Assembly: GCF_012277315.1 (NCBI RefSeq)
Contig: NZ_CP051157.1
Coordinates: forward strand, 310,001 to 374,000
DNA length: 64,000 nucleotides
Source of the DNA: Wolbachia endosymbiont of Ctenocephalides felis wCfeJ
GTDB taxonomy: Bacteria > Pseudomonadota > Alphaproteobacteria > Rickettsiales > Anaplasmataceae
Direction: 5' to 3'
A program made the position numbers and the translations under genes. The notes beneath the pieces are model-generated. The model worked only from the letters and a program-made list of their open reading frames with translations, ran no database searches and had not been told where the DNA came from. Positions 7,985 to 16,877 of this stretch are shown piece after piece. The stretch's first letter is position 1. Each line of letters starts with the position of its first letter.

Positions 7985-8569
7985 CTACTGCTTATAAAAC
8001 TTATGTTCCTTTCCCTGCAGAAGATTTGCAATGTTTTTATAATGTTTCAAGAAAATTAATATTGCTACAGTGAGTAGTGCAAGAAATAACTCTTTTTGCA
8101 AAAGGAAAGACACTACAACAGCTATTACAGTAGCAGTCAAAGAAGCAAGGGAAGAATATCGAAAAGTAAAAAATACTGCTAGCCAAATAAATATGAATAC
8201 TAATGCAATAGAGATATTAAGTGCTATCAAGATCCCTAAAGTTGTTGCAACTCCTTTTCCTCCTCTGAACTTTAGCCAAATAGGGAACATATGTCCTAGA
8301 ACTGCTAAAATTGCGGATGCACATATGTAAAAACTACCAATATCGAAAAATTTTTGTGCTATATAAACCACAATGAATCCCTTCGAGGAGTCTAAAAGCA
8401 ATGCCAGAGCAGCAAGCTTCTTATTTCCTGTTCTCGCAACGTTTGTGGCACCAATATTTCCAGAACCTACTTTTCTTAAATTTATTCCCTTGATTCTTGT
8501 AATAATTAAACTAAACGGTATTGAACCGAGCACGTAGGATAGTATAAGGATTACATACTTCTCCATCAT
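7985..8569 (-). CDS. plsY: Acyl-phosphate glycerol-3-phosphate acyltransferase PlsY
   Basis: PlsY transfers an acyl group from acyl-phosphate to glycerol-3-phosphate, the first step of phospholipid synthesis, in the inner membrane. The 194 residues contain the family motifs GSGNIGATNVARTG (about 36-49) and GGKGVATTLG (about 103-112), within five or so hydrophobic segments. Start is ATG 8569 or the next codon. It converges with the CDF gene. pssA and psd, which act later in the same pathway, lie 3-4 kb away on the same strand. Confidence 0.95.
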   Translation of the reverse strand: MMEKYVILILSYVLGSIPFSLIITRIKGINLRKVGSGNIGATNVARTGNKKLAALALLLDSSKGFIVVYIAQKFFDIGSFYICASAILAVLGHMFPIWLKFRGGKGVATTLGILIALNISIALVFIFIWLAVFFTFRYSSLASLTATVIAVVVSFLLQKELFLALLTVAILIFLKHYKNIANLLQGKEHKFYKQ

Positions 8570-8628
8570 TCCAGTATTACATCTCCTATCATCAAAGTAG
8601 CCCAGATTGTGTCATTGCGAGTAGCCCA

Positions 8629-8669
8629 AGGGTGTCATTCCAGTGCTTGACACTGGAATGACACCCTTA
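8629..8669. repeat. Perfect WPE-type hairpin
   Basis: An 18-bp perfect stem (AAGGGTGTCATTCCAGTG and its complement) with a 5-nt loop, between the 3' end of the first AGCS gene and the 5' end of plsY. It lies about 30 bp beyond the AGCS stop, where it could stop transcription on the minus strand. It matches the first hairpin of the longer WPE copies. Confidence 0.7.
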
Positions 8670-8702
8670 GTTGTACAATATACTTCTTCATACATTGAAG
8701 AT

Positions 8703-10169
8703 CTAATTAATTTTATTATTTCTCAACCTATTTAAGTAGCATTGAACTTCATTGTTAATCTGATTACTAAACAGTATAAGTGCTGTCATATTGATGAGAG
8801 CTAAACAGGAGAATAAAGTACCACCAATATTGGCAATAGCCATTATATCTCTAGATAACCCAGAGAAAAATGCAACCACCACTACTGCTATGCGATATAT
8901 TACTATACTCTTTGTGCCAAACAGATATAGCCATCCCATTTCACAACAATAGACAAATGAAATTACTGAAGAAAATGCAAACAGAGGCGCAGCTACCGTT
9001 AGAAGTATAGGAAACCAAGAAGAAACTGTTTCAAATGCTTTGTGGGTGATCAATATTCCCTCACCAATACCGGTTTGGTATGCACCTGTTATTACTATTG
9101 TTATTCCTGTTAAACAGCAAATTAACATTGTATCGAAGCACGGCTCTATCATTGCAACTAATCCAGTTCTAACTGGCTCTTCATCTTTAGCTACTGCGTG
9201 CGTAATTGAAGCAGAACCAACACCTGCTTCACTGGCAAAAATCGCCCTTTGAATTCCAGCAACAAATGCTCCTACTACTCCTCCACCAACGGCATTAAAA
9301 TCTATCATGCTAGAGAATAATATTTTAAATGCATTGCCAAAATTGTGAATATTAAATGCAATAATTGTGACACAACCAAAAATATATATGAGTGACATAA
9401 CAGGCACTAGTGCAGAAGATACTATTGCTATCCTTCTGATTCCACCAATAATCACCAAAGCAAGCAGTACAGAAATTATAGAAGAAAGAAACCAAGGATT
9501 ACTATCAACCCAATTTGAGTATCCAGACAGTATCGAAACCATTTGGTTAGTTTGAAATGCTACACTGCCGCCCAGACCTGATAATACAAAAAATACCGCA
9601 TATACTGCAGCTAATACAATACCAAGTTTCTTAAATCCAAATTCTTCCAGTCCATTTCTTATGTATTGAAAGGGACCACTAAACAACTGTTCCTGCCCTT
9701 CTGTTCTGTGCCTAAATGCTAAAGTCACTTCAGCGAATTTCGCTGACATACCGAAAAAGCCTGTAACCATCATCCAAGGCACCGCCCCTGGCCCTCCCAT
9801 TGAAACGGCAATTGCAACACCAGCAACAGTTCCAAGACCTACCGTACTTGAGAGTGCGGTTACAAATGCCTGAAGGTGTGTGATGTGACCATCATGGTGA
9901 GTTGTATCATATTTTCCACATAAGATAGCAAATGCATGCTTAAACATTCTTACGTTGAGAAATTTAAAACGCAATGTTAGAAATATATAACCAAAAGCCA
10001 CTAGAAGAATTACAAATGGCACGTAAAAGACTTTGAAAAACAATACCTCATTCATGAAGTTATTTATTGTATTCAACACAGCGTCATAACTTTCGTACAA
10101 ACCTGAAATAGCATGCGCATCATTAAACAGTAGGCAAAACAATACTACATACAACAATCTACAAATCAT
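8703..10169 (-). CDS. Sodium:alanine/glycine symporter (AGCS family), copy 1
   Basis: A 488-residue polytopic membrane protein. Family signatures include HLQAFVTALSSTVGLGTVAG (about 94-113), GGPGAVPWMMVTGFFGMSAK and the later FASEAGVGSASITHA, where AGCS proteins bind substrate and sodium. It has a hydrophobic, signal-like N-terminus. It would import alanine or glycine from host cytoplasm. It begins 2 nt after the stop of a paralogue, so both are surely co-transcribed; they are diverged, hence an old duplication. Confidence 0.9.
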   Translation of the reverse strand: MICRLLYVVLFCLLFNDAHAISGLYESYDAVLNTINNFMNEVLFFKVFYVPFVILLVAFGYIFLTLRFKFLNVRMFKHAFAILCGKYDTTHHDGHITHLQAFVTALSSTVGLGTVAGVAIAVSMGGPGAVPWMMVTGFFGMSAKFAEVTLAFRHRTEGQEQLFSGPFQYIRNGLEEFGFKKLGIVLAAVYAVFFVLSGLGGSVAFQTNQMVSILSGYSNWVDSNPWFLSSIISVLLALVIIGGIRRIAIVSSALVPVMSLIYIFGCVTIIAFNIHNFGNAFKILFSSMIDFNAVGGGVVGAFVAGIQRAIFASEAGVGSASITHAVAKDEEPVRTGLVAMIEPCFDTMLICCLTGITIVITGAYQTGIGEGILITHKAFETVSSWFPILLTVAAPLFAFSSVISFVYCCEMGWLYLFGTKSIVIYRIAVVVVAFFSGLSRDIMAIANIGGTLFSCLALINMTALILFSNQINNEVQCYLNRLRNNKIN

Positions 10170-10171
10170 GT

Positions 10172-11512
10172 TTAATACCTCTTAGAATGATAATAAGAAT
10201 CTATCGTGTTTAGGACTTCCTTTCTCAGTAGATATATCGCAATAGCATTTGGAACCATAAGGGACATAAATAAACTATCGCCTAGATAAGATATAAACTC
10301 TATATTTTTTGATATACAACTGATATACACTGAAACCACTATAAGAATTTGAAATAATATCAGTACTTTTTTGTTACCAAACAAGTACAATAAGGCAACT
10401 TCACAGTAGTAATAATAAGCTATTATTGTGGAGAATGCAAAGGAAAACATTATTAGCGGAAGAACTAGCTTGCTAAATAAAGGCAAGGCCGTTAAAAACA
10501 CCGAACTAACTAATGTAATATCACCAATTTTATTGGTACTATGCATACCAGTGATAATTATCACAATGCCAGTCAAAAATGAGACTAATATTGTGTCTAC
10601 AAATGGTGCAATCATTGCAACGCATCCAACTTTAATTGGATCTTTCTCTTTCACAACAGAATGTGCTATAGCTGCTGTTCCAGTACCTACTTCGTTGGCA
10701 AATACTGATCTTCTCACACCTGCTATTAATCCACTTAATACTCCACCTCCTATAGCTGATTTATTAAAGATATCTTGAAATATTATAGATAAAGCGTTCA
10801 GCAGGTTATTTCCGTTTACATAGATTAAATACACACACATGCCTATATATAACATGATCATAACTGGTGCTAAACCCGTTGAAACGAAAGCGATGCGCTT
10901 TATTCCTCCCAGTATTACAATTAAAACGAGTAATGATATGATAACAGATGTGTTATATTCAAAGAGGTCGTTTGATAATGCTGCGATTTGATTTGCTTGA
11001 AATGGTATGCCACCTAAGATCATTGCAATGAGTAGCATAATCGCGTAAGTAAATGCAAGGAATTTGCCGGTTTTTATGAATCCAATTTTTGCAAGCCCGT
11101 GTTCCATGTAATAAAAAGCCCCGCCAGTTGAATTTTCAGAGCGATAAGTAAATGCAAGTACTACTTCAGCAAACTTTATCGACATGCCAAGCATTCCGGT
11201 AATTATCATCCAAAAAATTGCACTTGGCCCTCCTATTGTTACAGCAATTGCAACTCCTGATATTGTTCCAAGGCCAACTGTTCCCGAAATTACTGTTGCG
11301 AACGCTTGAATATGAGTGATTATGCCATTGTCATTATTACATTTTAGGTTGAGCAGCGTTTGTATTCCATGCTTGAATAATCTGAAGTTAGTAAACCTAA
11401 ATTGCACGGTACAAAAAATTCCAGTTGCAATCACCCAAATAATTATAAATGGAATGTTAAATATTTTTATATACAGAAACGAATTTAACAGTTCACTTAT
11501 TTTTAAAATCAT
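10172..11512 (-). CDS. Sodium:alanine/glycine symporter (AGCS family), copy 2
   Basis: Paralogue of the downstream gene with the same landmarks: HIQAFATVISGTVGLGTISG, GGPSAIFWMIITGMLGMSIK and FANEVGTGTAAIAHS. I place the start at ATG 11512 (MILKISELLN), which gives 446 residues and aligns with copy 1; an in-frame ATG at 11572 would overlap pssA by 38 nt. The gene follows psd-pssA with only 22 nt between, so it probably belongs to that operon. Substrate is inferred from family only. Confidence 0.88.
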   Translation of the reverse strand: MILKISELLNSFLYIKIFNIPFIIIWVIATGIFCTVQFRFTNFRLFKHGIQTLLNLKCNNDNGIITHIQAFATVISGTVGLGTISGVAIAVTIGGPSAIFWMIITGMLGMSIKFAEVVLAFTYRSENSTGGAFYYMEHGLAKIGFIKTGKFLAFTYAIMLLIAMILGGIPFQANQIAALSNDLFEYNTSVIISLLVLIVILGGIKRIAFVSTGLAPVMIMLYIGMCVYLIYVNGNNLLNALSIIFQDIFNKSAIGGGVLSGLIAGVRRSVFANEVGTGTAAIAHSVVKEKDPIKVGCVAMIAPFVDTILVSFLTGIVIIITGMHSTNKIGDITLVSSVFLTALPLFSKLVLPLIMFSFAFSTIIAYYYYCEVALLYLFGNKKVLILFQILIVVSVYISCISKNIEFISYLGDSLFMSLMVPNAIAIYLLRKEVLNTIDSYYHSKRY

Positions 11513-11534
11513 GCTGCTCACTACTTTTATATAG

Positions 11535-12305
11535 CTAACGTGCTTTATACGTGTAGTATATGTAAAGACCAATGCTTATTGGAATAGTAAACATATACGC
11601 AATACCTAAAATTGGCAGAGTTATCCAGGGCTTACTAACAAAGAATACGATAAAAACTCCAAAGAATGACACAAATATATATGATAGGCTCTTGGGAATG
11701 TAAATATGTTTTGCAGAAAAAGTTGGAATATGACTGACCGAACAAAATGAAATAGCCAAAAAGTAACAAGCCGTATTTCTTATGTTAAAAAACTGCTCCG
11801 TAAAAAGTAAGTATTCACTTTCATGAGATTGAAAGGTAATGATTATTGGCAATAAAGAAAGTAAAGCACATATCGGTGCTGGAACACCAGAAAAGAAGAA
11901 TTTTTCCCAGTCAAGTTGTTCTGCATTCAATGATACATTAAACCTTGCAAGCCTTATCGAAATGCAGATAACATATATCATTACTAATATCCACCCTATA
12001 ACTTTGATCTCCTTTAGTTTCCAAAAATATAAAAGAAATGCAGGTGCTGCACCGAAGTTTAGAAAATCAGCAAAAGAGTCAAGTTGTGCTCCAAAATCGC
12101 TAGTTGATTTTAAAATTCTGGCTATTCTGCCATCCATTCCATCTATAATTGCTGCAATGATAATAAAAATTACTGCAAACTCCCACTGCTCATTAAATGT
12201 AAATTTAAGTGAAGTTAAACCCGAGCATAAACCCAATAAAGTTATAAAATTTGGGAATAATTTAGCGACAGGTAGAGACTTACTGTTACTGCCATTATTA
12301 TTCAT
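11535..12305 (-). CDS. pssA: CDP-diacylglycerol-serine O-phosphatidyltransferase
   Basis: Makes phosphatidylserine from CDP-diacylglycerol and serine. The CDP-alcohol phosphotransferase signature DGx2AR(x8)Gx3Dx3D is intact, reading DGMDGRIAR then GAQLDSFAD (about residues 60-82). Several hydrophobic segments follow. The 256-residue length is normal. Its ATG overlaps the psd stop by 4 nt (ATGA), so synthase and decarboxylase are translationally coupled and work in sequence to make phosphatidylethanolamine. Confidence 0.95.
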   Translation of the reverse strand: MNNNGSNSKSLPVAKLFPNFITLLGLCSGLTSLKFTFNEQWEFAVIFIIIAAIIDGMDGRIARILKSTSDFGAQLDSFADFLNFGAAPAFLLYFWKLKEIKVIGWILVMIYVICISIRLARFNVSLNAEQLDWEKFFFSGVPAPICALLSLLPIIITFQSHESEYLLFTEQFFNIRNTACYFLAISFCSVSHIPTFSAKHIYIPKSLSYIFVSFFGVFIVFFVSKPWITLPILGIAYMFTIPISIGLYIYYTYKAR

Positions 12306-12994
12306 ATAATATCAAAAGTAAGCTTTTCTTGAGCATCCTCCTTATTCAAGTTTGCTATAATTGTTTCACCACCAACAACAGTTTGTCCTTCTGAGACTCT
12401 TACTTCTATACCAGCAGGAACGTAAATATTTACTCTACTGCCAAATCTTATAATTCCAAACCTTTCACCAGCCTTTACACTCTGAGATACTCTTAGATTA
12501 CAAACGATACGACGTGCAACTAGTCCAGCTATCTGCTCTACAATGATCTCTTTTCCCTTTTCGTACTGAATTACAATAACTTGCTTTTCATTTTCATTGC
12601 TAGATCTATTACTTATTGCAGATACAAACTTACCTTTTTTATAGTGCATTTCCTTTACTGTGCCAGACACCGGTGTGCGATTTACATGTACGTTCAAAAC
12701 ACTCAAGAATATGCTAACAAGTGTAAATTTTTTCTCCTCTTCATTTTCCGCTGATAAAGGGTAACTTACTTCTTCAATTTTTGAAATTATACCGTCAGCG
12801 GGACTTAGTATAAGACCAGTATTGCCTGGCACAACTCTTGCTGGATCACGAAAGAAATAAGTACATAATAACGTTGGAAATAAGCATGTAACGCCAAATC
12901 CCCAAGATATAGAGAATGCTATACATGTTACTATAAAAGAAACTACTATAAACAAATAACCTTCCTTGTTAATGTTAGGCAAACTAAAACACAT
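12302..12994 (-). CDS. psd: Phosphatidylserine decarboxylase proenzyme
   Basis: Converts phosphatidylserine to phosphatidylethanolamine using a pyruvoyl group made by self-cleavage. It is the short form (230 residues). The cleavage site lies in [11 protein letters not shown] (about residues 182-192), where the GS bond is cut to form the alpha chain. The N-terminus has one or two hydrophobic stretches, and HVNRTPVSG is the conserved catalytic segment. It is the first gene of psd-pssA-AGCS-AGCS. Confidence 0.95.
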   Translation of the reverse strand: MCFSLPNINKEGYLFIVVSFIVTCIAFSISWGFGVTCLFPTLLCTYFFRDPARVVPGNTGLILSPADGIISKIEEVSYPLSAENEEEKKFTLVSIFLSVLNVHVNRTPVSGTVKEMHYKKGKFVSAISNRSSNENEKQVIVIQYEKGKEIIVEQIAGLVARRIVCNLRVSQSVKAGERFGIIRFGSRVNIYVPAGIEVRVSEGQTVVGGETIIANLNKEDAQEKLTFDII

Positions 12995-13222
12995 AACCTT
13001 ATTAATAATAACCTGATATTAACAACTTATCACTTATCACTTCTAATGGAAAGTCTTTTTTAAATGCCAACTTGTATCTTCGTAAAGTGAGGTATTAGAG
13101 CTAAAATACCTTACAAAAGCAGATGAAACTGAATGCCCAACGGCATCAACTTAAGAGCTTTTTTTAAGGAGACACTTGAGACTTCTTGCACAACAATTTT
13201 CAGCGTCGCGCTGAAAAACTCC

Positions 13223-13670
13223 TTGACAGTTTCAAAAAGTCCGCTTACCATATGGCTGAAGCTATTATTTAACTTCCCAATCTGTACAGGTTAAAATGAC
13301 AAGAGAACTTGTATTTGGCGTACTATTGTTTAATTTTTCGCACTATGTGCACTGCATGTCTTTTTAAAACTTCGGGTTTTTGCCCATACAAGCTGAAACG
13401 CGCTTATAAGTCGTTTAAGACATCACCCAACGCCGGATTTTAAAATAGAGAGTGGAATAACTAGCTACCTCGGGGTTTTATTGTCTTTTCTTCCTGTCTG
13501 GTAAATTTCTTAAATATTATAGCTTAGACTAGTTGCGTTTAAAAGCAGCTAAATTGCAGCGTTTAAGACACAAAAACGCCAATACTGAAAATAAATACTG
13601 ACCAGGGCTTTTTTCGCTTTTTTTCTCGCTTGGTAAATTTCTTAAATATTTATAGCTAAAGCAATTCAAA
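13223..13670 (+). repeat. Dispersed promoter-bearing repeat, copy B (decayed)
   Basis: Same order as copies A, C and D: TTGACA (13223-13228), 17 bp, TACCAT (13246-13251), region equivalent to the small ORF, then two tail units. Here the -10 box is weaker, only GAAG/CTTC of the hairpin survives, and the peptide frame is broken by an indel. It occupies the middle of the 883-bp gap between psd and acpS. The rest of that gap (12995-13222) shows no gene. Confidence 0.85.
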
Positions 13671-13681
13671 AGTCTGTGAAG

Positions 13682-13760
13682 GGTGTCGTTCCAGCGCGTG
13701 ACGCTGGAATCCAGTAAAAAAAAGAGTGGATCCCAGTGTCAGCTATTCGGATGACATCAT
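13682..13760. repeat. WPE-type palindromic repeat
   Basis: GTGTCGTTCC, then TTCCAGCG/CGCTGGAA (13689-13709), an A-rich spacer, then a degenerate partner GGATCCCAGTGTC...GATGACATC. It abuts the end of repeat copy B, so the two repeat families are nested or clustered here, upstream (in + coordinates) of the acpS stop. Confidence 0.65.
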
Positions 13761-13877
13761 ACGGAGATGACAAGAAAAAGATTATTTGGAAGGCACCGCT
13801 TTTACTTTAACATTGACCAACTCTTGAACAGACACAGATATACTTCTTGTAGGCCTATGTCTGTTCAAACGTGAAGA

Positions 13878-14249
13878 TTAGCAGCAGATTGCAACAAACG
13901 CAGTGGCGTAATCTTTATCGTCACTTAAAGAAAGGTGTATTACATGCTCCTTTGGAATAAAATCCTTGCTGATGGCAATGTACGGCTTTCCTCTTACGTC
14001 ACTGTATATTTCTATATCTTTCATTGTAATGCCCAGGCTGAACCCACTGCCTAGTGCTTTAACAAAAGCCTCTTTTGCTGCAAAACGTTTAGCAAAATAC
14101 CTTGTTTGCATTTCCTGACTGTTGTACTTTCTGCTTATCTCTATTTCCTGCTCAGTGTAGACTTTATTGAGGAATTTTTCTCCATACTTCTGCAGTATTT
14201 TCAATACTCTTGGTATATATACTATGTCAGTGCCAATACCGCGTATCAT
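13878..14249 (-). CDS. acpS: Holo-[acyl-carrier-protein] synthase
   Basis: Transfers 4'-phosphopantetheine from CoA to acyl carrier protein. The 123 residues carry both family motifs: [12 protein letters not shown] at the N-terminus with the Mg2+-binding Asp, and [13 protein letters not shown] (about 54-66) with the catalytic region. Its start overlaps the end of proS by 4 nt (ATGA), so it is the last gene of the minus-strand cluster. Confidence 0.96.
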   Translation of the reverse strand: MIRGIGTDIVYIPRVLKILQKYGEKFLNKVYTEQEIEISRKYNSQEMQTRYFAKRFAAKEAFVKALGSGFSLGITMKDIEIYSDVRGKPYIAISKDFIPKEHVIHLSLSDDKDYATAFVAICC

Positions 14250-15523
14250 TCTGCATTGAAGCGGTTTATTGCTTCTTCAATCTGCATTTTCTCAATTTCT
14301 CCAGTTGTCCTATTCTTTATTTCAACTATATTTTCACTTGCTGCTTTCTTTCCAACAATTATTTGCCACGGTAAGCCTATTAGGTCCATTCTAGCAAATT
14401 TCACTCCTACGCTTCCCTCCGTATCATCGTAAAGCACTTCATCGCTTTTTAAAGCTTTGTATATTTTATCTGCAATTTCCATGCATTCGCTAGTTTTTGT
14501 TTGTAAGTTGATTAAGCCAATCATAAAAGGAGCCACTGCTTCTGGCCAGATAATCCCTTTATCATCATGAAAAGCTTCTATTATTGCACCAACAAGCCTT
14601 GAAACTCCAATGCCATATGAACCCATATGCGCGTTGACATTTTTTCCATCATGTGAGGTGATTTTTGCATTCATTGGCTTCGAATATTTATCACCAAAAT
14701 AAAAAATGTGCCCTATTTCAATACCTTTACTAACGCTTAACTGTTCTTGCGGTATAGGGCAAGTTTCGAGGTCGTGCATATCATCTGCAACTGCGTATAT
14801 ACTCTTCAGGCTTTCAATATCTTCACTTTCCAGTAACTCAGAAAACTTATTGTCGTAGTATAAAGTGCTCTCACCAGTGCTTACCAATATGTGAAATTCA
14901 TGGCTTAAATTTCCTCCAATTGGCCCTGTGTCTGCTCTTACTCCAATTGGAGTAAGTCCCATGCGTTTGAAGATTTTTATGTAAGTTTTGTACATCAAAT
15001 TATATGAATTCAGTGCATTTTCATAGTCTATATCGAAACTATACGCATCCTTCATCAAAAATTCCCTACCTCTCATAACGCCGTAACGAGGCCTTACTTC
15101 ATCGCGAAACTTCCACTGAATTTGATATAAACAAAGTGGCAAATCCTTGTAACTTTTTACCGTACCTCTAATCAAATCAGTTGCTACCTCCTCATGCGTT
15201 GGCCCAAAAAGCATATCACTCTCATGCCTATCCTTAATGCGCAGCATCTCTTTACCGTAATCGTCATAACGCCCTGATTCTCGCCAAAGGCTTGCTGGTT
15301 GCACACAAGGCATTAATACCTCAATCGCACCAGCTTTATTCATTTCATCTCTGATGATATCTTCAATATTCCTAAGCACGCGCAGACCGAGCGATAACCA
15401 AGAATAAATGCCAGACGCTGTCTGCTTGATTAAGCCCGCACGTAACATATATTGATGAGAAGCAATTTCAGCACCAATCGGGGTCTCTTTCAAAGTTGGT
15501 AGGTAATATTTTGATAGGCGCAT
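14246..15523 (-). CDS. proS: Prolyl-tRNA synthetase (short form)
   Basis: Charges tRNA-Pro. The 425-residue form lacks the ~180-residue editing insertion of the E. coli type, as usual in alphaproteobacteria. Class II features are seen: motif 2 around [20 protein letters not shown] and motif 3 near [14 protein letters not shown]. The C-terminal anticodon-binding domain ends with [11 protein letters not shown]. It lies 94 nt after the WASP-like gene and overlaps acpS. Confidence 0.96.
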   Translation of the reverse strand: MRLSKYYLPTLKETPIGAEIASHQYMLRAGLIKQTASGIYSWLSLGLRVLRNIEDIIRDEMNKAGAIEVLMPCVQPASLWRESGRYDDYGKEMLRIKDRHESDMLFGPTHEEVATDLIRGTVKSYKDLPLCLYQIQWKFRDEVRPRYGVMRGREFLMKDAYSFDIDYENALNSYNLMYKTYIKIFKRMGLTPIGVRADTGPIGGNLSHEFHILVSTGESTLYYDNKFSELLESEDIESLKSIYAVADDMHDLETCPIPQEQLSVSKGIEIGHIFYFGDKYSKPMNAKITSHDGKNVNAHMGSYGIGVSRLVGAIIEAFHDDKGIIWPEAVAPFMIGLINLQTKTSECMEIADKIYKALKSDEVLYDDTEGSVGVKFARMDLIGLPWQIIVGKKAASENIVEIKNRTTGEIEKMQIEEAINRFNAE

Positions 15524-15617
15524 TTAACAAATTTGATCGTACTGAGTAATTTTAGTACAATCAGATCCGTAGGTAAACTTATTTTAAGAAGGGAAGCGCT
15601 AAAACATCTCCATTCTA

Positions 15618-16778
15618 TTACCTATAATTTTCAAACATTCTAGCACGCTCCTTAACAGGAAGAGTAGATGGGTCTTTTATCTCACCATTCACTGGACCTG
15701 CATCACACTCTTTTTTTACAGGAGGAGCTTTAGGTCTTGTTTGTAAATTATCAGGCTTAGGTGGTAGCAATGGAGATGTGGGTTTAGATTTTGCATCATC
15801 ATTAGATTCACAGCTGCTGTCAGGACTTTTGCCTCTTTTTTCATTGTCTGATGGAGGAGTTAGATGTGGTGGATACTCATCTTCATCACAGCACCAATCT
15901 TGTTCAGACTCTTCACTATTACTGCTCGATACACTATTACTACGACTCCTTGACTGCGGTTCAGGAATCATATCTGACATCTTGCCATATACTCCTGACC
16001 CAGTAATTCCTTTTCTTCTTACATTAAGTTTTTTCAGAAGTTCAGCCATCAAATCTTCTTGTTGCCCACTTTCATTATTGCCTGGCTTCTTTTCTGCCAT
16101 CTGCTTTAACTTATCATCATGCTCTTTCCTGGTTAAGAGCCTTTTTCCTTGTCTGATTTCTTTGAGCAAAGCATCTCTAGCACCACCTTTAGGAATATCG
16201 GGAATATTAGGCTTCTTCAGTTCTGTACTTCTATTTCTTATTTCTGCAGATAAACCAGCATTACACGGTTGAATTGGTGAATTTGAAGAACCCGAAGGTA
16301 GAGGTGGAACACCTTTTGGCAATGGAGGCGGCAGCAGCGGCGGTAGTGGCGGAGCAGCACTGTGTGACAATTGAGGAGGTGGAGGTGGTACACTGGGGCT
16401 CGAATTTGGCTGTGCTCCAGGCTTGACTGGAGGCGGTGTAAGAGTAGGCATATTTGACTTATTTTCCAGATTAGTAAAATTTTTACACACAAATTTTTGC
16501 GGTTCTTGAGATACAGTGTGGCCGGATTGACTAAGCTTCTCTCCACTAAGACCTATTTCTTTCTTATTGCCAGCTCTAGAAACAGCTAGTTTAACAAGAT
16601 ACGCTACTGAAATCAGTGCAATAACTGTAGAGACAGCAAAAATTGCTAAAGGAACTATTGCAGTGACACCAGCACCAGAAACTGCTGCAATAACGTAAGA
16701 AAGATGGTGACCAGCTGTAAGACTCAATATAGATGATGAGAGAGCAGCAATTAAAGGACCTAGACTGAGTGTACGCAT
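15618..16778 (-). CDS. WASP-like WH2/central/acidic protein, predicted Arp2/3 activator
   Basis: 386 residues. Two hydrophobic segments (about 8-30 and 36-66) are followed by a proline-rich region (about 111-163, with PPPPP and PPLPPLLPPPLP). Then GARDALLKEIRQGKRL (199-214) closely follows the WH2 pattern of N-WASP (GRDALLDQIRQGxxL). DLMAELLKKLNVRRKGI (242-258) resembles the WASP central segment, and a Ser-rich stretch leads to an acidic Trp-containing segment EESEQDWCCDEDEY (289-302). The WH2-C-A order matches the Arp2/3-activating module of WASP proteins and of RickA of Rickettsia. I infer a host-exposed membrane-anchored effector; secretion and activity are not shown. It has its own promoter and an AGAAGGG ribosome site. 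The end reads KERARMFENY. Confidence 0.8.
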   Translation of the reverse strand: MRTLSLGPLIAALSSSILSLTAGHHLSYVIAAVSGAGVTAIVPLAIFAVSTVIALISVAYLVKLAVSRAGNKKEIGLSGEKLSQSGHTVSQEPQKFVCKNFTNLENKSNMPTLTPPPVKPGAQPNSSPSVPPPPPQLSHSAAPPLPPLLPPPLPKGVPPLPSGSSNSPIQPCNAGLSAEIRNRSTELKKPNIPDIPKGGARDALLKEIRQGKRLLTRKEHDDKLKQMAEKKPGNNESGQQEDLMAELLKKLNVRRKGITGSGVYGKMSDMIPEPQSRSRSNSVSSSNSEESEQDWCCDEDEYPPHLTPPSDNEKRGKSPDSSCESNDDAKSKPTSPLLPPKPDNLQTRPKAPPVKKECDAGPVNGEIKDPSTLPVKERARMFENYR

Positions 16779-16811
16779 TTTTTTACCCTTCTAGCTTATA
16801 CAATATTGACG

Positions 16812-16839
16812 ATAATAGTTAAATTATTACACCTGTCAA
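16812..16839 (-). promoter_or_regulatory. Promoter of the WASP-like gene
   Basis: On the minus strand TTGACA (16839-16834), a 16-bp spacer and TATTAT (16817-16812). The expected start site leaves a 5' leader of roughly 25 nt containing AGAAGGG before the ATG at 16778. This lets the effector be expressed independently of the upstream PBP2 operon. Confidence 0.6.
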
Positions 16840-16877
16840 CAATTTATGTATAATTGGTCATATCATATCTCATAGGA

